Shown in pieces: positions 1 to 9,353 of a DNA stretch of 64,000 nucleotides. The DNA is taken from positions 16,832-80,831 of the forward strand of contig JAGWBB010000037.1 of assembly GCA_021296095.1 (NCBI GenBank). The letters run 5' to 3'. Source of the DNA: Desulfurellaceae bacterium. Lineage in GTDB: Bacteria; Desulfobacterota; Binatia; Bin18. The translations under genes were made by a program, and so were the position numbers. The notes beneath the pieces were generated by a model, which did not search any database, had not been told where the DNA came from, and saw nothing but the letters and a program-made list of their open reading frames with translations. Each line of letters starts with the position of its first letter. Within the stretch, counting starts at the first letter, position 1.

Positions 1-366
1 TTTGAGAAGTTCCCGAATCTGAAAGTGATCCATGTCGAGGGAGACGGCGGCTGGACCCCGTACTGGCTCCAGCGCATGGAGCAGCACTGGAGCTTCAGCG
101 GCAACGCCGAGCACGAGTACCTGACCCGCCGGCCGACCGACTACTTCAAGACCAACGTGTGCGTGGCCTTCCGGGGCGACGAACCGACCATGAAGGCTGC
201 GGTCGAACTGGTCGGCGACGACAACTTCACCTGGGACTCCGACTACCCGCACCCCGACGGCACCTATCCGTGGGGTGTCCAAGCCATGCTTGAGCAGCCG
301 ATTCCCGAGGTGTCCAAGCGCAAGCTGTTGTGGGACAACGCGGCGCGTATCTTCAATCTGGACTGA
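1..366 (+). CDS. Amidohydrolase family protein, C-terminal part (5' end outside window)
   Basis: The frame is open from base 1, so this is the last 121 codons of a gene that starts upstream of the window. The sequence resembles the TIM-barrel amidohydrolase-2 family (PF04909 type): a VEGDGGW strand followed, near the end, by DSDYPHPDGTYPW, the family's C-terminal metal- or proton-relay Asp motif. Three other proteins in the window carry the equivalent SD-(Y/W/F)-PH motif. Substrate is unknown; family members hydrolyse or decarboxylate cyclic and aromatic acids. The next gene starts 73 bases downstream on the same strand and may be co-transcribed. Confidence 0.85.
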   Translation, partial: FEKFPNLKVIHVEGDGGWTPYWLQRMEQHWSFSGNAEHEYLTRRPTDYFKTNVCVAFRGDEPTMKAAVELVGDDNFTWDSDYPHPDGTYPWGVQAMLEQPIPEVSKRKLLWDNAARIFNLD

Positions 367-439
367 GCCGACCGCCGACGCGGTCTCAACCCACTCAGGC
401 GCCGCCCGGCGCCTGATTTCTTTTTGACAGGAGAGCAAC

Positions 440-1234
440 ATGAATTTTGACGCAAAGGTCGGTCTGGTCACCGGCGCCGCCTCAGGCATTGGTCGTGCTA
501 CTGCGCTGGGCTTTGCCCAGCGCGGGGGAACGGTCGTGGTGGCCGATATCAACCCGGAGGGAGCCGAACAGGTTGCGGCTGAAATCGGCGCCAGCGGTGG
601 CAAGGCGCTGGCGCTGGTTGCCGACGTGACCACACAGGCCGATATCGACGCCATGATCTCCCGCACCGTCGGTGAGTTTGGCCGCCTCGATTTTTTGCAT
701 AACAACGCCTTTGGCATGCCGGGTGACGACCGCTTTGCGGCCCGGACCGGCGAGCTTGACGATCAGGTCTGGGATAAGACCCTGGAGCTGGGCCTGACCG
801 CCGTCTTTCAGGCCATGAAGCGCGCCATTCCCGAGATGCGCAAAAACGGCGGCGGCGCGATTGTCAACACCGCCTCGATCTCGGGCCTGTACGCCGACTA
901 CGGCATTGCCGCCTATAATGCGGCCAAGGCCGGGGTCATCAACCTGACCCGGGTGGTGGCCGTTGAGTATGCCCGCAACGGGATTCGGGCCAACTGTGTG
1001 TGTCCGGGCGCGATCAACACGCCGCTGATCGCGCCGGCTCTGGAGATCGCCGGCTTTCAGGACAAGTTCGACGCCGCGATTCCGATCGGCCGGCTGGGCG
1101 AGCCCGAAGAAATCGCCAACGTGGTGCTCTTCCTGGCCTCGGATCTGGCCTCGTTTGTGACCGGTTCGGCCTTTGTCGCCGACGGCGGACAGACCGCCAA
1201 AACCGGCAGTCCGTCGTTCCTGGCCGAGGGCTAG
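440..1234 (+). CDS. SDR family NAD(P)-dependent oxidoreductase
   Basis: A 264-residue classical short-chain dehydrogenase. It has the cofactor motif TGAASGIG at 11-18, Asp36 after the second strand (suggesting NAD(H) preference), NNA at 88-90, and the catalytic Ser146/Tyr159/Lys163 with YNAAK. The PG.I.TP segment and the C-terminal VTGS.F.ADGG strand are intact. The ATG at 440 follows AGGAGAG at a good distance, so the start is secure. Cytoplasmic; the alcohol or ketone substrate cannot be read from sequence. It lies between amidohydrolase and SnoaL-like genes on the same strand. Confidence 0.92.
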   Translation: MNFDAKVGLVTGAASGIGRATALGFAQRGGTVVVADINPEGAEQVAAEIGASGGKALALVADVTTQADIDAMISRTVGEFGRLDFLHNNAFGMPGDDRFAARTGELDDQVWDKTLELGLTAVFQAMKRAIPEMRKNGGGAIVNTASISGLYADYGIAAYNAAKAGVINLTRVVAVEYARNGIRANCVCPGAINTPLIAPALEIAGFQDKFDAAIPIGRLGEPEEIANVVLFLASDLASFVTGSAFVADGGQTAKTGSPSFLAEG

Positions 1235-1311
1235 ACGCGGCTGTGTCAAGCATTGCACTCGCGTCTCAGTCGGACTATGCTCGGCTCGAATGACGCCACA
1301 AGGAGGGAGCT

Positions 1312-2158
1312 ATGGCAGACCTGGAAACCCAGATGCAAGAGGTGATTGACCGCGAGGCGATCCGTAACCTGCCGCTGCAGTACTGTCACTGCGTGTGGCA
1401 AAAGGACCTGGACGGCTACGCCAATCTGTTCACCGAGGACGGTTCGTTCACGATTGACAACCCCGACCTGCCGGGCGCCCAGGGCCGGGACAATCTGCGC
1501 AAAATGATTGCCAGCGGCCTGGACGACATCCAGCCCCGGCCGTTCATTCATAACCACGTGATTGAGCTGACCGGCCCGGACAGCGCCACCGGCACCTGCT
1601 ACGTCGAGGTCCACATGCTGCGCGAGGGCAAGAAGTGGGAGATGCGGGGCTGGTATAACGACGAGTACGCCAAGGTCGGCGGCGAGTGGAAATTCAAGTC
1701 GCGGTCCCGAGAACGAGGGCTAAGAGGGGAGCCGAGTATGGCAAACTCCAGTCTGGAACCCCAGCTGCAAGAGGTGCTGGATCGTGAAGCGATCCGCACC
1801 CTGCCGCAGCGCTACTGCCACTGTGTGTGGCAAAAAGATCTCGACGGCTACGCCGCGCTGTTTACCGAAGACGGAACCTTCGGCACCGACGATCCCAGCC
1901 TGCCCAGGGGCCAGGGCCGCCAGCAGCTGCGCAGTCTGATCGAGGGGGCGCTCAACGACCTGGGCCCCCGGCCGTTCATTCACAACCACGTGATCGAGCT
2001 GACCGGTCCCGACTCGGCCACCGGCACCTGCTACGTCGAGGTCCACCTGCTGAAGGAGGGCAAGAAGTGGGAGATGCGGGGCTGGTATAACGACGAGTAC
2101 GCCAAGGTCGGCGGCGAGTGGAAATTCAAGTCGCTTTGGCCCCGAGAACGAGGGCTGA
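1312..2158 (+). repeat. Tandem gene duplication, two ~410-420 bp units
   Basis: Bases 1312-1723 and 1738-2158 are direct copies. The 3' thirds (about 1590-1704 and 2018-2132) are nearly identical at nucleotide level, while the 5' parts differ clearly. This uneven divergence suggests gene conversion of the 3' part after an older duplication. The upstream ribosome-binding region is duplicated too. Confidence 0.85.
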
Positions 2159-2235
2159 GCCGCGTCCTCTGTCAACCACAAGAAGATCGCAGGCGTCACG
2201 CGCAGCCAGGGAGGCACCATGGCCCGACCGTTTGA
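1312..2235 (+). CDS. Tandem-duplicated SnoaL-like (NTF2 fold) protein, read-through didomain
   Basis: One open frame encodes two SnoaL-like/NTF2-fold units of about 138 residues: the first from 1312, the second from an internal ATG at 1738. Each has REAIR.LP..YCHCVWQKDLDGY, a LFTEDG segment, FIHNHVIELTGP and an EMRGWYNDEY strand. Both starts have strong Shine-Dalgarno sequences (AAGGAGGGAG before 1312, AGAGGGGAG before 1738), so the second unit is probably also translated alone. The first unit has no stop in frame: TAA at 1721 lies in the +1 frame, and the second unit has TGA at 2156 in the same +1 frame. As written, the protein runs 17 bases into hyuB. Fold family is clear; function (isomerase, dehydratase or cyclase-like) is not. 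Confidence 0.75.
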   Translation: MADLETQMQEVIDREAIRNLPLQYCHCVWQKDLDGYANLFTEDGSFTIDNPDLPGAQGRDNLRKMIASGLDDIQPRPFIHNHVIELTGPDSATGTCYVEVHMLREGKKWEMRGWYNDEYAKVGGEWKFKSRSRERGLRGEPSMANSSLEPQLQEVLDREAIRTLPQRYCHCVWQKDLDGYAALFTEDGTFGTDDPSLPRGQGRQQLRSLIEGALNDLGPRPFIHNHVIELTGPDSATGTCYVEVHLLKEGKKWEMRGWYNDEYAKVGGEWKFKSLWPRERGLSRVLCQPQEDRRRHAQPGRHHGPTV

Positions 2236-3958
2236 TCCCATCCTCGTCGAAGTCATCCGCAACCAGATCGCGGCAATCACCGAGGAGATGACCCTGACCG
2301 TGTACCGGACCGGGCGTTCCGGCATGTGCAAGGTCGGTGATTTCGCTACCGCGGTGTGCGACCGCCACGGCCGGGTCGTGGGTGAGGGCGGCTCGCCGTA
2401 CCAGATGTGTGTCTTCATCGACACCATGGACAATGTGCTGGCCAAGCACGGCGACGATCTCAAACCCGGCGATATCATCATTGCCAACGACCCCTACTGT
2501 GGCATTTCCCACATGCCCGATATCACCCTGATTGCGCCGGCCTTCTGGCAGGGTGAGCTGGCCGGCTTCCTGATCTCCTACTCGCACCACACCGATGTGG
2601 GCGGCCGCTTTGCCGGCGGCATCTCCAGCCTGTGCCAGTCGAGCTTTGAGGAGGGCGTGCGGATTCCGATGCTCAAGCTGTACGACGCCGGCCAGCGCAA
2701 CGATGTTCTGCTGGATCTGATCGTGGCCAATGTGCGCACGCCCGAGGAGTGGGTTGGCGACGTTGACGCCAAGGTGGCCAGCTGCTGGAAGGGCCAGGAG
2801 CAGCTGACCAAACTGATCGACAAGTACGGCTTCGAGCAGCTGAACGCCACCTGTGACCACCTGGTCGAGTATGCCGAGCAGACCACCCGCCAGGCCATCA
2901 GCCAGATCCCGTCGGGCGAGTACCGGGAAGAGATGCTGTTTGTTGACGAGAACGAGGTCACCGGCGGGCCGGTTCCGCTCGACGTCATCGTCCGCATCGA
3001 GGGCGACCGGGCCACGCTCGATCTGTCGTCCAGCCCACCCCAGGTCAACGCCTCGATCAACGCCCCGCTGGTATCGACCAAGGCCGTCACCCGGGCGCCC
3101 TTCAAGTCGCTGCTGCCGACCGATGTGATTGTCAACCACGGCTTTGCCCGGCCGATTGATATCATTGTGCCCGAGGGGACGCTGCTCAACCCGCGCTATC
3201 CGGCGGCGGTCGGTGGCCGGGCCTCGCTGATGATGTCGCTCAGCAACATGGTCTACCGGGCGATTGCCAAGGCGCTGCCCGGTCGGCTCGGCGGGGTCGG
3301 CGAGGGCGCCGACATGCTCCATTTCAACGCCCACAGCAACGGCAAGTACCAGTCCTTCATGGACGTATTTTTCGGTGGCTGGGGCGGCCGTCCGCAGGCC
3401 GACGGGGTGGACGGTGCCTCACCGCTGGTGATGGGCGGCGGCTATGGCTCGATGCCGGCCGAGCTGCTCGAACGGGAGTATCCGGTCACGATCGAGGGCT
3501 TTGGTTTTGTGCCCGATACCGAGGGGGCGGGCCGCCACCGCGGCTCGGTGTCGGTCTACCGCGAGTGGCGTTTCCGCAAGCCGGCCGAGGTCTTGCTGCG
3601 GACCGTCGGCCTGCGCGGTTCGGAGGGCCTCGACGGCGGCGGACAGGGCGGCGACGCGGTCAACATCCACACCTCGGACGGCCAGCAGACCGTGCTGACC
3701 CCCCAGGCCCACGTCCACCTCCAGGTCCAGCCCGGCGACCGGGTCTACCACAAGGTCCACGGTTCGGGCGGCTATGGCGATCCCTTTGAGCGTGACGTGG
3801 AGGCGGTCAGGCTCGACGTGCTTGAGGGCAAGGTCTCGGTCGAGCGCGCCCGCACGGTGTACGGGGTGGTGATCGACCCCGACAGCCTGAGCGTCGATGA
3901 GGCAGGCACGCTGGAGCTGCGGGGCGGTAGACAGCGTCTGGCGGCGGTGGCGGATTAG
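2219..3958 (+). CDS. Hydantoinase B/oxoprolinase family protein (HyuB)
   Basis: A 579-residue protein of the usual length for HyuB/oxoprolinase-beta subunits, which with HyuA hydrolyse cyclic amides such as hydantoins, 5-oxoproline or related lactams using ATP. It begins FDPILVEVIRNQI, typical of the family, and has NDPYCGISHMPD, the conserved G.GG stretch around VMGGGYGSMPAELLEREYP and the C-terminal HGSGGYGDP loop. ATG 2219 follows GGGAGG. It overlaps the SnoaL-like frame by 17 bases and is followed 16 bases later by hyuA, so an operon and a heteromeric enzyme are likely. Cytoplasmic. Confidence 0.92.
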   Translation: MARPFDPILVEVIRNQIAAITEEMTLTVYRTGRSGMCKVGDFATAVCDRHGRVVGEGGSPYQMCVFIDTMDNVLAKHGDDLKPGDIIIANDPYCGISHMPDITLIAPAFWQGELAGFLISYSHHTDVGGRFAGGISSLCQSSFEEGVRIPMLKLYDAGQRNDVLLDLIVANVRTPEEWVGDVDAKVASCWKGQEQLTKLIDKYGFEQLNATCDHLVEYAEQTTRQAISQIPSGEYREEMLFVDENEVTGGPVPLDVIVRIEGDRATLDLSSSPPQVNASINAPLVSTKAVTRAPFKSLLPTDVIVNHGFARPIDIIVPEGTLLNPRYPAAVGGRASLMMSLSNMVYRAIAKALPGRLGGVGEGADMLHFNAHSNGKYQSFMDVFFGGWGGRPQADGVDGASPLVMGGGYGSMPAELLEREYPVTIEGFGFVPDTEGAGRHRGSVSVYREWRFRKPAEVLLRTVGLRGSEGLDGGGQGGDAVNIHTSDGQQTVLTPQAHVHLQVQPGDRVYHKVHGSGGYGDPFERDVEAVRLDVLEGKVSVERARTVYGVVIDPDSLSVDEAGTLELRGGRQRLAAVAD

Positions 3959-3974
3959 GGCGGGAGACACGCGC

Positions 3975-6038
3975 ATGCGGGTGGGGTTTGATATCGGCGG
4001 GACGTTTACCGATGTGATCGTGCTGGGCGATGACGGTCGGATCGACACGGCCAAGGTCCTGTCCCTGCTCGACCGGATCGGCGAGGACATCGTCGGTCAT
4101 ATTCGTCAGGTTGGTTCGTCGGAGCAGATCGCCAATTTTGTCCACGGCACGACCATCGCGTCGAACGCCGTGATCGAGGGCACGACCGCGCCGACCGGTT
4201 ATATCACCACCCGCGGTTTCCGCGACGACCTGGAGATGCGGGGCGAACGGCGGCCCAATTTGCAAGACCCCAACTGGGTCAGGGGCCGTCCGCTGGTGCC
4301 GCGCCAGCTGCGCCTGGAGCTGAGCGAACGGGTTCTGGGCGACGGAACGGTCGAGCGCTCGCTGGATGCCGAAGAAGCCCGTCAGGCCATTCGCAGTCTT
4401 GCCGCCCAGCGGGTGCAGGCCATTGCCGTGTGTCTGATCAACTCCTACCTCAACCCGGCCCACGAGCAGGAGGTGGCGCGGCTGATTGCGGATGAGCTCG
4501 GCTCCGGGGCGGTGGTGTGTATTTCGTCCGATATCTATCCCCAGATCCGAGAGTATGAGCGGGCCAGCACGACTGTCATCAACGCCTCGCTGATTCCGGT
4601 CGTGGACCGCTATCTGGACCGGCTCGAACACCACCTGTCAGCCTACAGCGAGCGGCTGCTGGTCATGCAGTCCAACGGCGGGATCATGTCGGCCGAGCTG
4701 GCCCGCAACAAGCCGGCCTTTATGATCGAATCCGGGCCGGCGGCCGGAGTCCTGGCTGCGGCTCGGCTGGGCCAGGAGACCGGTCTGGACAAGGTCTTGT
4801 CGTTCGATATGGGCGGCACCACGGCCAAGGCGTGTCTGATTGAAGACGGGCTGCCGGCCGAGCGGGCCGCCGGTGAAATCGGTGGGGCGGCCAACGTCAC
4901 CACCCACCAGTTCTACAAGGGCGGCCATGCCCTGCGCGTGCCCTCGCTCGACATCGTCGAGGTCGGGGCCGGCGGCGGCAGCATTGCCTGGATCGACGCC
5001 AGCGGGGCGCTGCGGGTCGGACCCCACAGCGCCGGGGCCGAGCCCGGACCGGTGTGTTACGGCCGGGGCGGCAGCAAACCGACGGTGACGGACGCCAACG
5101 TAGTCAACGGCTATATCAATCCCGAGGCGATTGCCAACACAACGATGCGGATCGACTATGACGCGGCCTGGCGGGCGATCAAGGACCAGATCGCCGACCC
5201 GCTGGGGCTGGACACCCGCGAGGCAGCCTACGGGATCAGTCAGATCGCCAACTCGGCCATGATGCGCGCCCTGCGGGCGGTCTCGACCGAGCGCGGACGC
5301 GATCCGCGCGACTTTACCCTGGTGTCTTTTGGCGGCTCGGGGCCGGTTCACGCCGCCGCCCTGGCCGACGATATCGAGATCGGCAAAGTCCTGGTGCCGG
5401 TCTTTCCCGGCGTGTTCAGCGCCCTGGGGCTGTTGCTGGCCGACTACCGCCACGACTATATCCGCAGCGTGGTGACGCCGCTGGCCGCGATCCGGCCCGG
5501 GCGGATCCAGGAGTTGTACGCCGACATGCAGGCCGAGGCCCGGGAGCTGATGCAGGCCGAGGGCATTGACGTCGAGCTGATTCGCTTCGAGCCGTATGTT
5601 GATATGAAGTACGACTATCAACTCCAGGACTTGAGCATTCCGTGTCCGGACAACGCTGATGCCGCCGAGCTGCCGGACACACTCGCCCAGGGCTTTCAGG
5701 CTGCTCACGAACAGGCGTTCGGCTATACCACCGGCGATCCGATTGAACTGGTCAGCCTGCGCCTGCGCGCCCTGGCGACGGTTGGGGATATTCGTTTTCG
5801 AGACCTGGGGATGCGGATTGGGGCGTCGTCCGGCGCCAACGGTCACAAGCCCCGGGCGGCTTTCTTCGGCCCGCAGCACGGTCTGCTACAGACGCCGGTA
5901 TGTCGCCGTAGCGATATTGCCGACCCACAGCCCGGGCCGCTCATTGTTGAAGAGCCCGACACCACCGTCCTGGTTCCGCCGGACTGGCAGATCAGCCGCG
6001 ATGCCTTCGGCAGCCTGGTGCTGACCAAGGCCGCCTGA
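3975..6038 (+). CDS. Hydantoinase/oxoprolinase family protein, ATPase subunit (HyuA)
   Basis: A 687-residue HyuA-type subunit. The N-terminal actin-like phosphate loop DIGGTFTDV and the second DMGGTTAKA motif mark the ASKHA ATPase fold; HGTT..SNAVIEG and ESGPAAGV follow the family pattern. The frame is open further upstream to 3897, but homology starts at MRVGFDIGG, so ATG 3975 is chosen, 16 bases after the hyuB stop. Expected to pair with the upstream HyuB to open a cyclic amide. The substrate may be delivered by the neighbouring SDR or amine oxidase reactions; that is inference. Confidence 0.93.
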   Translation: MRVGFDIGGTFTDVIVLGDDGRIDTAKVLSLLDRIGEDIVGHIRQVGSSEQIANFVHGTTIASNAVIEGTTAPTGYITTRGFRDDLEMRGERRPNLQDPNWVRGRPLVPRQLRLELSERVLGDGTVERSLDAEEARQAIRSLAAQRVQAIAVCLINSYLNPAHEQEVARLIADELGSGAVVCISSDIYPQIREYERASTTVINASLIPVVDRYLDRLEHHLSAYSERLLVMQSNGGIMSAELARNKPAFMIESGPAAGVLAAARLGQETGLDKVLSFDMGGTTAKACLIEDGLPAERAAGEIGGAANVTTHQFYKGGHALRVPSLDIVEVGAGGGSIAWIDASGALRVGPHSAGAEPGPVCYGRGGSKPTVTDANVVNGYINPEAIANTTMRIDYDAAWRAIKDQIADPLGLDTREAAYGISQIANSAMMRALRAVSTERGRDPRDFTLVSFGGSGPVHAAALADDIEIGKVLVPVFPGVFSALGLLLADYRHDYIRSVVTPLAAIRPGRIQELYADMQAEARELMQAEGIDVELIRFEPYVDMKYDYQLQDLSIPCPDNADAAELPDTLAQGFQAAHEQAFGYTTGDPIELVSLRLRALATVGDIRFRDLGMRIGASSGANGHKPRAAFFGPQHGLLQTPVCRRSDIADPQPGPLIVEEPDTTVLVPPDWQISRDAFGSLVLTKAA

Positions 6039-6077
6039 GGGGTTTGCCACAACACGACATGTGGAGGAGAAACTGCG

Positions 6078-8039
6078 ATGTCTGAGACGCTCAGCCAAAA
6101 TGCGACGGATTCGGCGCCGCCCGTGCGCACGACCGTCCCAAGCCCGGTGCCCCATCCCCTGCATCCCCTCACCCGCGCCGAGATCGAACGCGGCGTGGCG
6201 ACCCTGTCCGAGTCGGGGGCGTGCCACGGGCGGCTTGCCTTTTCCAGCGTCAGTCTGCTCGAGCCGGCCAAGGCTGCGGTCAAGAACTTTGCGCCGGGTC
6301 AGCCGCTCACCCGCGTGCTGCGTTTTCTGGGCGTGGACGGACAGGGCAGCTTTGACGCGCGGGTGAACGTCAGCACCGGCGAGCTGCTCGAAGTCCGCCG
6401 TCAGGCCGGTGTGCAGGCACCGCTCAGCGGCCGGGACTTTATCCGGGCGATAAAAATCACCAAGGCCGACCCGGCCTGGCAGCGAGCTGTTCGCAAACGT
6501 GGGATTGACGATTTTGAGCAGATCCAGATCGACATGTGGCCGGGCAGCGGTCCGGCGGTCAACGGCGCCGACCCCGGCCATAGGCTGGTTCGTGCGATTG
6601 CCTTTGTCCGCCAGGATAAGACCGACAACGGCTACGCCCGGCCGCTGCACGGTATTATCGCCCACCTCGATCTGACCGAAGGCCGGGTGGTGCATGTCGA
6701 AGACCACGGGGTGAGGACGATTCCGCCCGAGAGCGGCCGCTATGAGCCGGAGCACCAGCCCGGGCTGCGCACCGACCTCAAGCCGCTCGACATCAGCCAG
6801 CCCGAGGGACCGGGCTTTCGTATCGACGGCTATGCCGTGAGTTGGCAGAAATGGTCCTTCCGGGTCGGTATGCACCCCCAGCACGGCCTGGTTCTGCACG
6901 AGCTGTGTTACGAGGATGGCGGGCAGAAACGCCCCATCCTGTACCGGGCTGCGCTGGCCGACATGGTCGTGCCCTATGGCGACAGCGACCCGATGCACTC
7001 CTGGAAACACGTTCTTGACGCCAGCGAAGCCTCAATCGGCAATCTGGCCAACTCGCTCAAGCTGGGCTGCGACTGTCTGGGAGAGATTCGCTACCTGGAC
7101 ATCAACACCGTGGCGTATGACGGCTCGGCCGTCACGGTCGAGAACGCGGTGTGCATCCACGAGGAAGACTACGGGGTGTTGTGGAAGCATATGGATATCC
7201 ACTCCGCCCCGGCTTTCCACACCGAGGTTCGCCGCTCGCGGCGGCTGGTGGTGAGTTCCTTTTTCACCGTCGGCAACTACGAGTACGGCTTCTACTGGTA
7301 TCTGTACCTGGACGGAACGATTCAGATGGAGGTCAAACTGACCGGTATCGTTGGCGTGAGCGCGGTCGAGACCGGGGCCGAGAAGCCCGAGTTTGCGCCG
7401 CTGATCGCCCCCAACCTGGCCTCGCCCATCCACCAGCACCTGTTCTGCTTCCGGCTCGACTTTGATCTCGACGGGGAAGACAACGCGGTCTACGAGGTAG
7501 ACGTCGAGCCGCTGCCGCTTGGGCCGACCAACCCCCACGGCACCCAGTTCCACGCCCGCAGCACCCTCCTGGGCTCGGAAACCGAAGCCCGCCGGGACTG
7601 CGCGCCACACAAAAGTCGAAGCTGGAAAGTGGTCAATCCGCAGCGCCTCAACCGGCTGGGCGTCCCGGTCGGCTACAAGCTGCTGGCCGGCGCGACCCCG
7701 ACCCTGTTTGCCGACCCGGACTCCTACGTCGGACGGCGGGCCGGGTTTGCCCGGCATAACCTGTGGGTGACTGCCTTTGACGCCGAGGAACTGAGTGCGG
7801 CCGGTGATATGAGCCTGCAAAGCCCGGGCGACGATGGGCTGCCGGCCTACTCGCGCGGGCGTGATATCGACAACACCGACCTTGTGGTGTGGCACACCTT
7901 CGGGCTGACCCATGTCCCCCGGCCCGAGGACTGGCCGGTGATGCCGGTCGAGTACAGCGGCTTCAGCCTGATGCCGGTTGGATTCTTTGAACGCAACCCG
8001 GCCCTCGACCTGCCGCCGAGCAAGCACCACTGTTCGTGA
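6078..8039 (+). CDS. Primary-amine oxidase (copper/topaquinone amine oxidase)
   Basis: A 653-residue copper amine oxidase, which oxidises primary amines to aldehydes with release of ammonia and peroxide. The topaquinone precursor is Tyr401 in TVGN-Y-EYG. The probable catalytic base is Asp314 in HVLDASE. The copper ligands His452 and His454 lie in IHQH, and a third His is in FGLTHVPRPEDWP near the C-terminus. All elements for cofactor self-processing appear present. There is no signal peptide, so it is predicted cytoplasmic. ATG 6078 follows GGAGGAG. It lies 39 bases after hyuA and is probably the last gene of the SnoaL-hyuB-hyuA run. Confidence 0.95.
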   Translation: MSETLSQNATDSAPPVRTTVPSPVPHPLHPLTRAEIERGVATLSESGACHGRLAFSSVSLLEPAKAAVKNFAPGQPLTRVLRFLGVDGQGSFDARVNVSTGELLEVRRQAGVQAPLSGRDFIRAIKITKADPAWQRAVRKRGIDDFEQIQIDMWPGSGPAVNGADPGHRLVRAIAFVRQDKTDNGYARPLHGIIAHLDLTEGRVVHVEDHGVRTIPPESGRYEPEHQPGLRTDLKPLDISQPEGPGFRIDGYAVSWQKWSFRVGMHPQHGLVLHELCYEDGGQKRPILYRAALADMVVPYGDSDPMHSWKHVLDASEASIGNLANSLKLGCDCLGEIRYLDINTVAYDGSAVTVENAVCIHEEDYGVLWKHMDIHSAPAFHTEVRRSRRLVVSSFFTVGNYEYGFYWYLYLDGTIQMEVKLTGIVGVSAVETGAEKPEFAPLIAPNLASPIHQHLFCFRLDFDLDGEDNAVYEVDVEPLPLGPTNPHGTQFHARSTLLGSETEARRDCAPHKSRSWKVVNPQRLNRLGVPVGYKLLAGATPTLFADPDSYVGRRAGFARHNLWVTAFDAEELSAAGDMSLQSPGDDGLPAYSRGRDIDNTDLVVWHTFGLTHVPRPEDWPVMPVEYSGFSLMPVGFFERNPALDLPPSKHHCS

Positions 8040-8069
8040 CGGGGGAGGGGTGAGCGCCCCTCCTGTTTC

Positions 8070-9269
8070 TTAGACTGCGCACGAGGCGGCCAGGCTCGAC
8101 AGGGCGACCCGGCGGCGGCCTTCGCGCAGGGCGTTGCGATCAAACCCGTTGGTCAGATAGCCGAACGAGATGCCGGTGGCCGGATCGGCCCAGCCGCTCT
8201 GGCCGCCAAAGCCCGGATGGCCAAACGCCTCGGCCGAGTTGGTCTTGCCAAAGGCGCGCAAATTGGCCTTGCCGTCCCCGCCGGCTATGGCGATGCCCAG
8301 GCCGCGCAGGGCGCGGTGGCCCAGAAAGGGGTCTCTGAGGTCGCCGGTGCGCGGTTGGCGCGCCTGGGCCAATATTTCGGGCTGCCAGACCTGGTTGCCG
8401 TCGTGAGCCCGCCCGTCATTGAGCAGAGCCTGGTAGAACAGGGCGATATCACCGGCGGTGGTGATGCAGCCGGCCGACGGTGAGCCGGCCTGGCGGGTGA
8501 CGGTCTCGTTGAGTTCGAGCACACCGTCTTCGCTGATGGCGCTGGTCGTCTTGCCAAAGCCTTTGAGGCCCATTTTTTCGTACTCTTCGGGGCTCAGGTC
8601 CTGGCCGACCCATGCACCGTCGGCCACCTGCTCATTGCCCGAGGGCGGCAGTCCGATCCGCAGCTCGGGCAGGCCCAGCGGCTCGGCGATCCGCGTCCGC
8701 ACAAACTCGCTCAGGCTCTGGCCGGTCTGTTTTTCGATGATCGCGGCAACCGCCCAGAAGTTGGACGAGATATGGTACTCGAATTTCTCGCCCGGCGCAT
8801 GGCTGAGCCGCCACTGGGCAAAGCGGTCCACGCGCCGCTGAGGGTCGGCCCATTCTTTCTGCCAGTGCGGGGCATACGGAATGCCCGAGGTATGGACCAG
8901 GCAGTGTTCGACGCTTACTGCGTCTTTGCCGTTGGTGCCGAATTCCGGAATATAGTCGGCGATGCGGTCGTCAAGGCGTAGCGCGCCCTCCTGCATCATG
9001 ATCCAGGCCGAGGCTGCGGTCAGCGCCTTGGTCGAAGACATGATGACAAAATGGGTGTCGTTGGTGGCCGGTTTTTCGGTCCCGCCCTGCACCGCGCGGC
9101 CAAAGGTCTGCATGGCGCCGAGCTTGCCGTTGCGGGCAATAGCGACCTGGCTGGCCGGCAGCAGGCCTTCTTTGACCTCGCGCTCGGCCCGGTCAAACAG
9201 GGCCTGGACTTTTGCCGGGTCAAGGCCGACTTCCTCAAGATTTGTGGCAAAAAAATGTGCGGCTGGCAT
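8070..9269 (-). CDS. Serine hydrolase, class C beta-lactamase/esterase fold
   Basis: A 399-residue protein of the beta-lactamase-related family (PF00144). The nucleophile motif SxxK is Ser78-Ser-Thr-Lys81 (MSSTKALT). A Tyr in EYHISSNFW occupies the second motif, and a HPGFGGQSG stretch near the C-terminus gives the third-motif region. Members are mostly esterases, D-aminopeptidases or transesterases rather than antibiotic-resistance enzymes. The frame extends to 9341, but ATG 9269 is preceded by AAGGAGGG and starts the homologous part, so it is preferred. It converges with the amine oxidase gene. Confidence 0.9.
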   Translation of the reverse strand: MPAAHFFATNLEEVGLDPAKVQALFDRAEREVKEGLLPASQVAIARNGKLGAMQTFGRAVQGGTEKPATNDTHFVIMSSTKALTAASAWIMMQEGALRLDDRIADYIPEFGTNGKDAVSVEHCLVHTSGIPYAPHWQKEWADPQRRVDRFAQWRLSHAPGEKFEYHISSNFWAVAAIIEKQTGQSLSEFVRTRIAEPLGLPELRIGLPPSGNEQVADGAWVGQDLSPEEYEKMGLKGFGKTTSAISEDGVLELNETVTRQAGSPSAGCITTAGDIALFYQALLNDGRAHDGNQVWQPEILAQARQPRTGDLRDPFLGHRALRGLGIAIAGGDGKANLRAFGKTNSAEAFGHPGFGGQSGWADPATGISFGYLTNGFDRNALREGRRRVALSSLAASCAV

Positions 9270-9353
9270 GTGGTGTCCCTCCTTTGCGGTGTGGACGGGA
9301 TTGTAACCGGAAGCGGCCCAAGAAAAAAGGAGCGTGGCCACCCCGGAATCCGG

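Noticed and set aside
8070..9269. Antibiotic-resistance beta-lactamase
   Set aside because: There is no signal peptide and the third motif does not match AmpC. The fold is shared with many esterases and peptidases; the same applies to 51251-52417.
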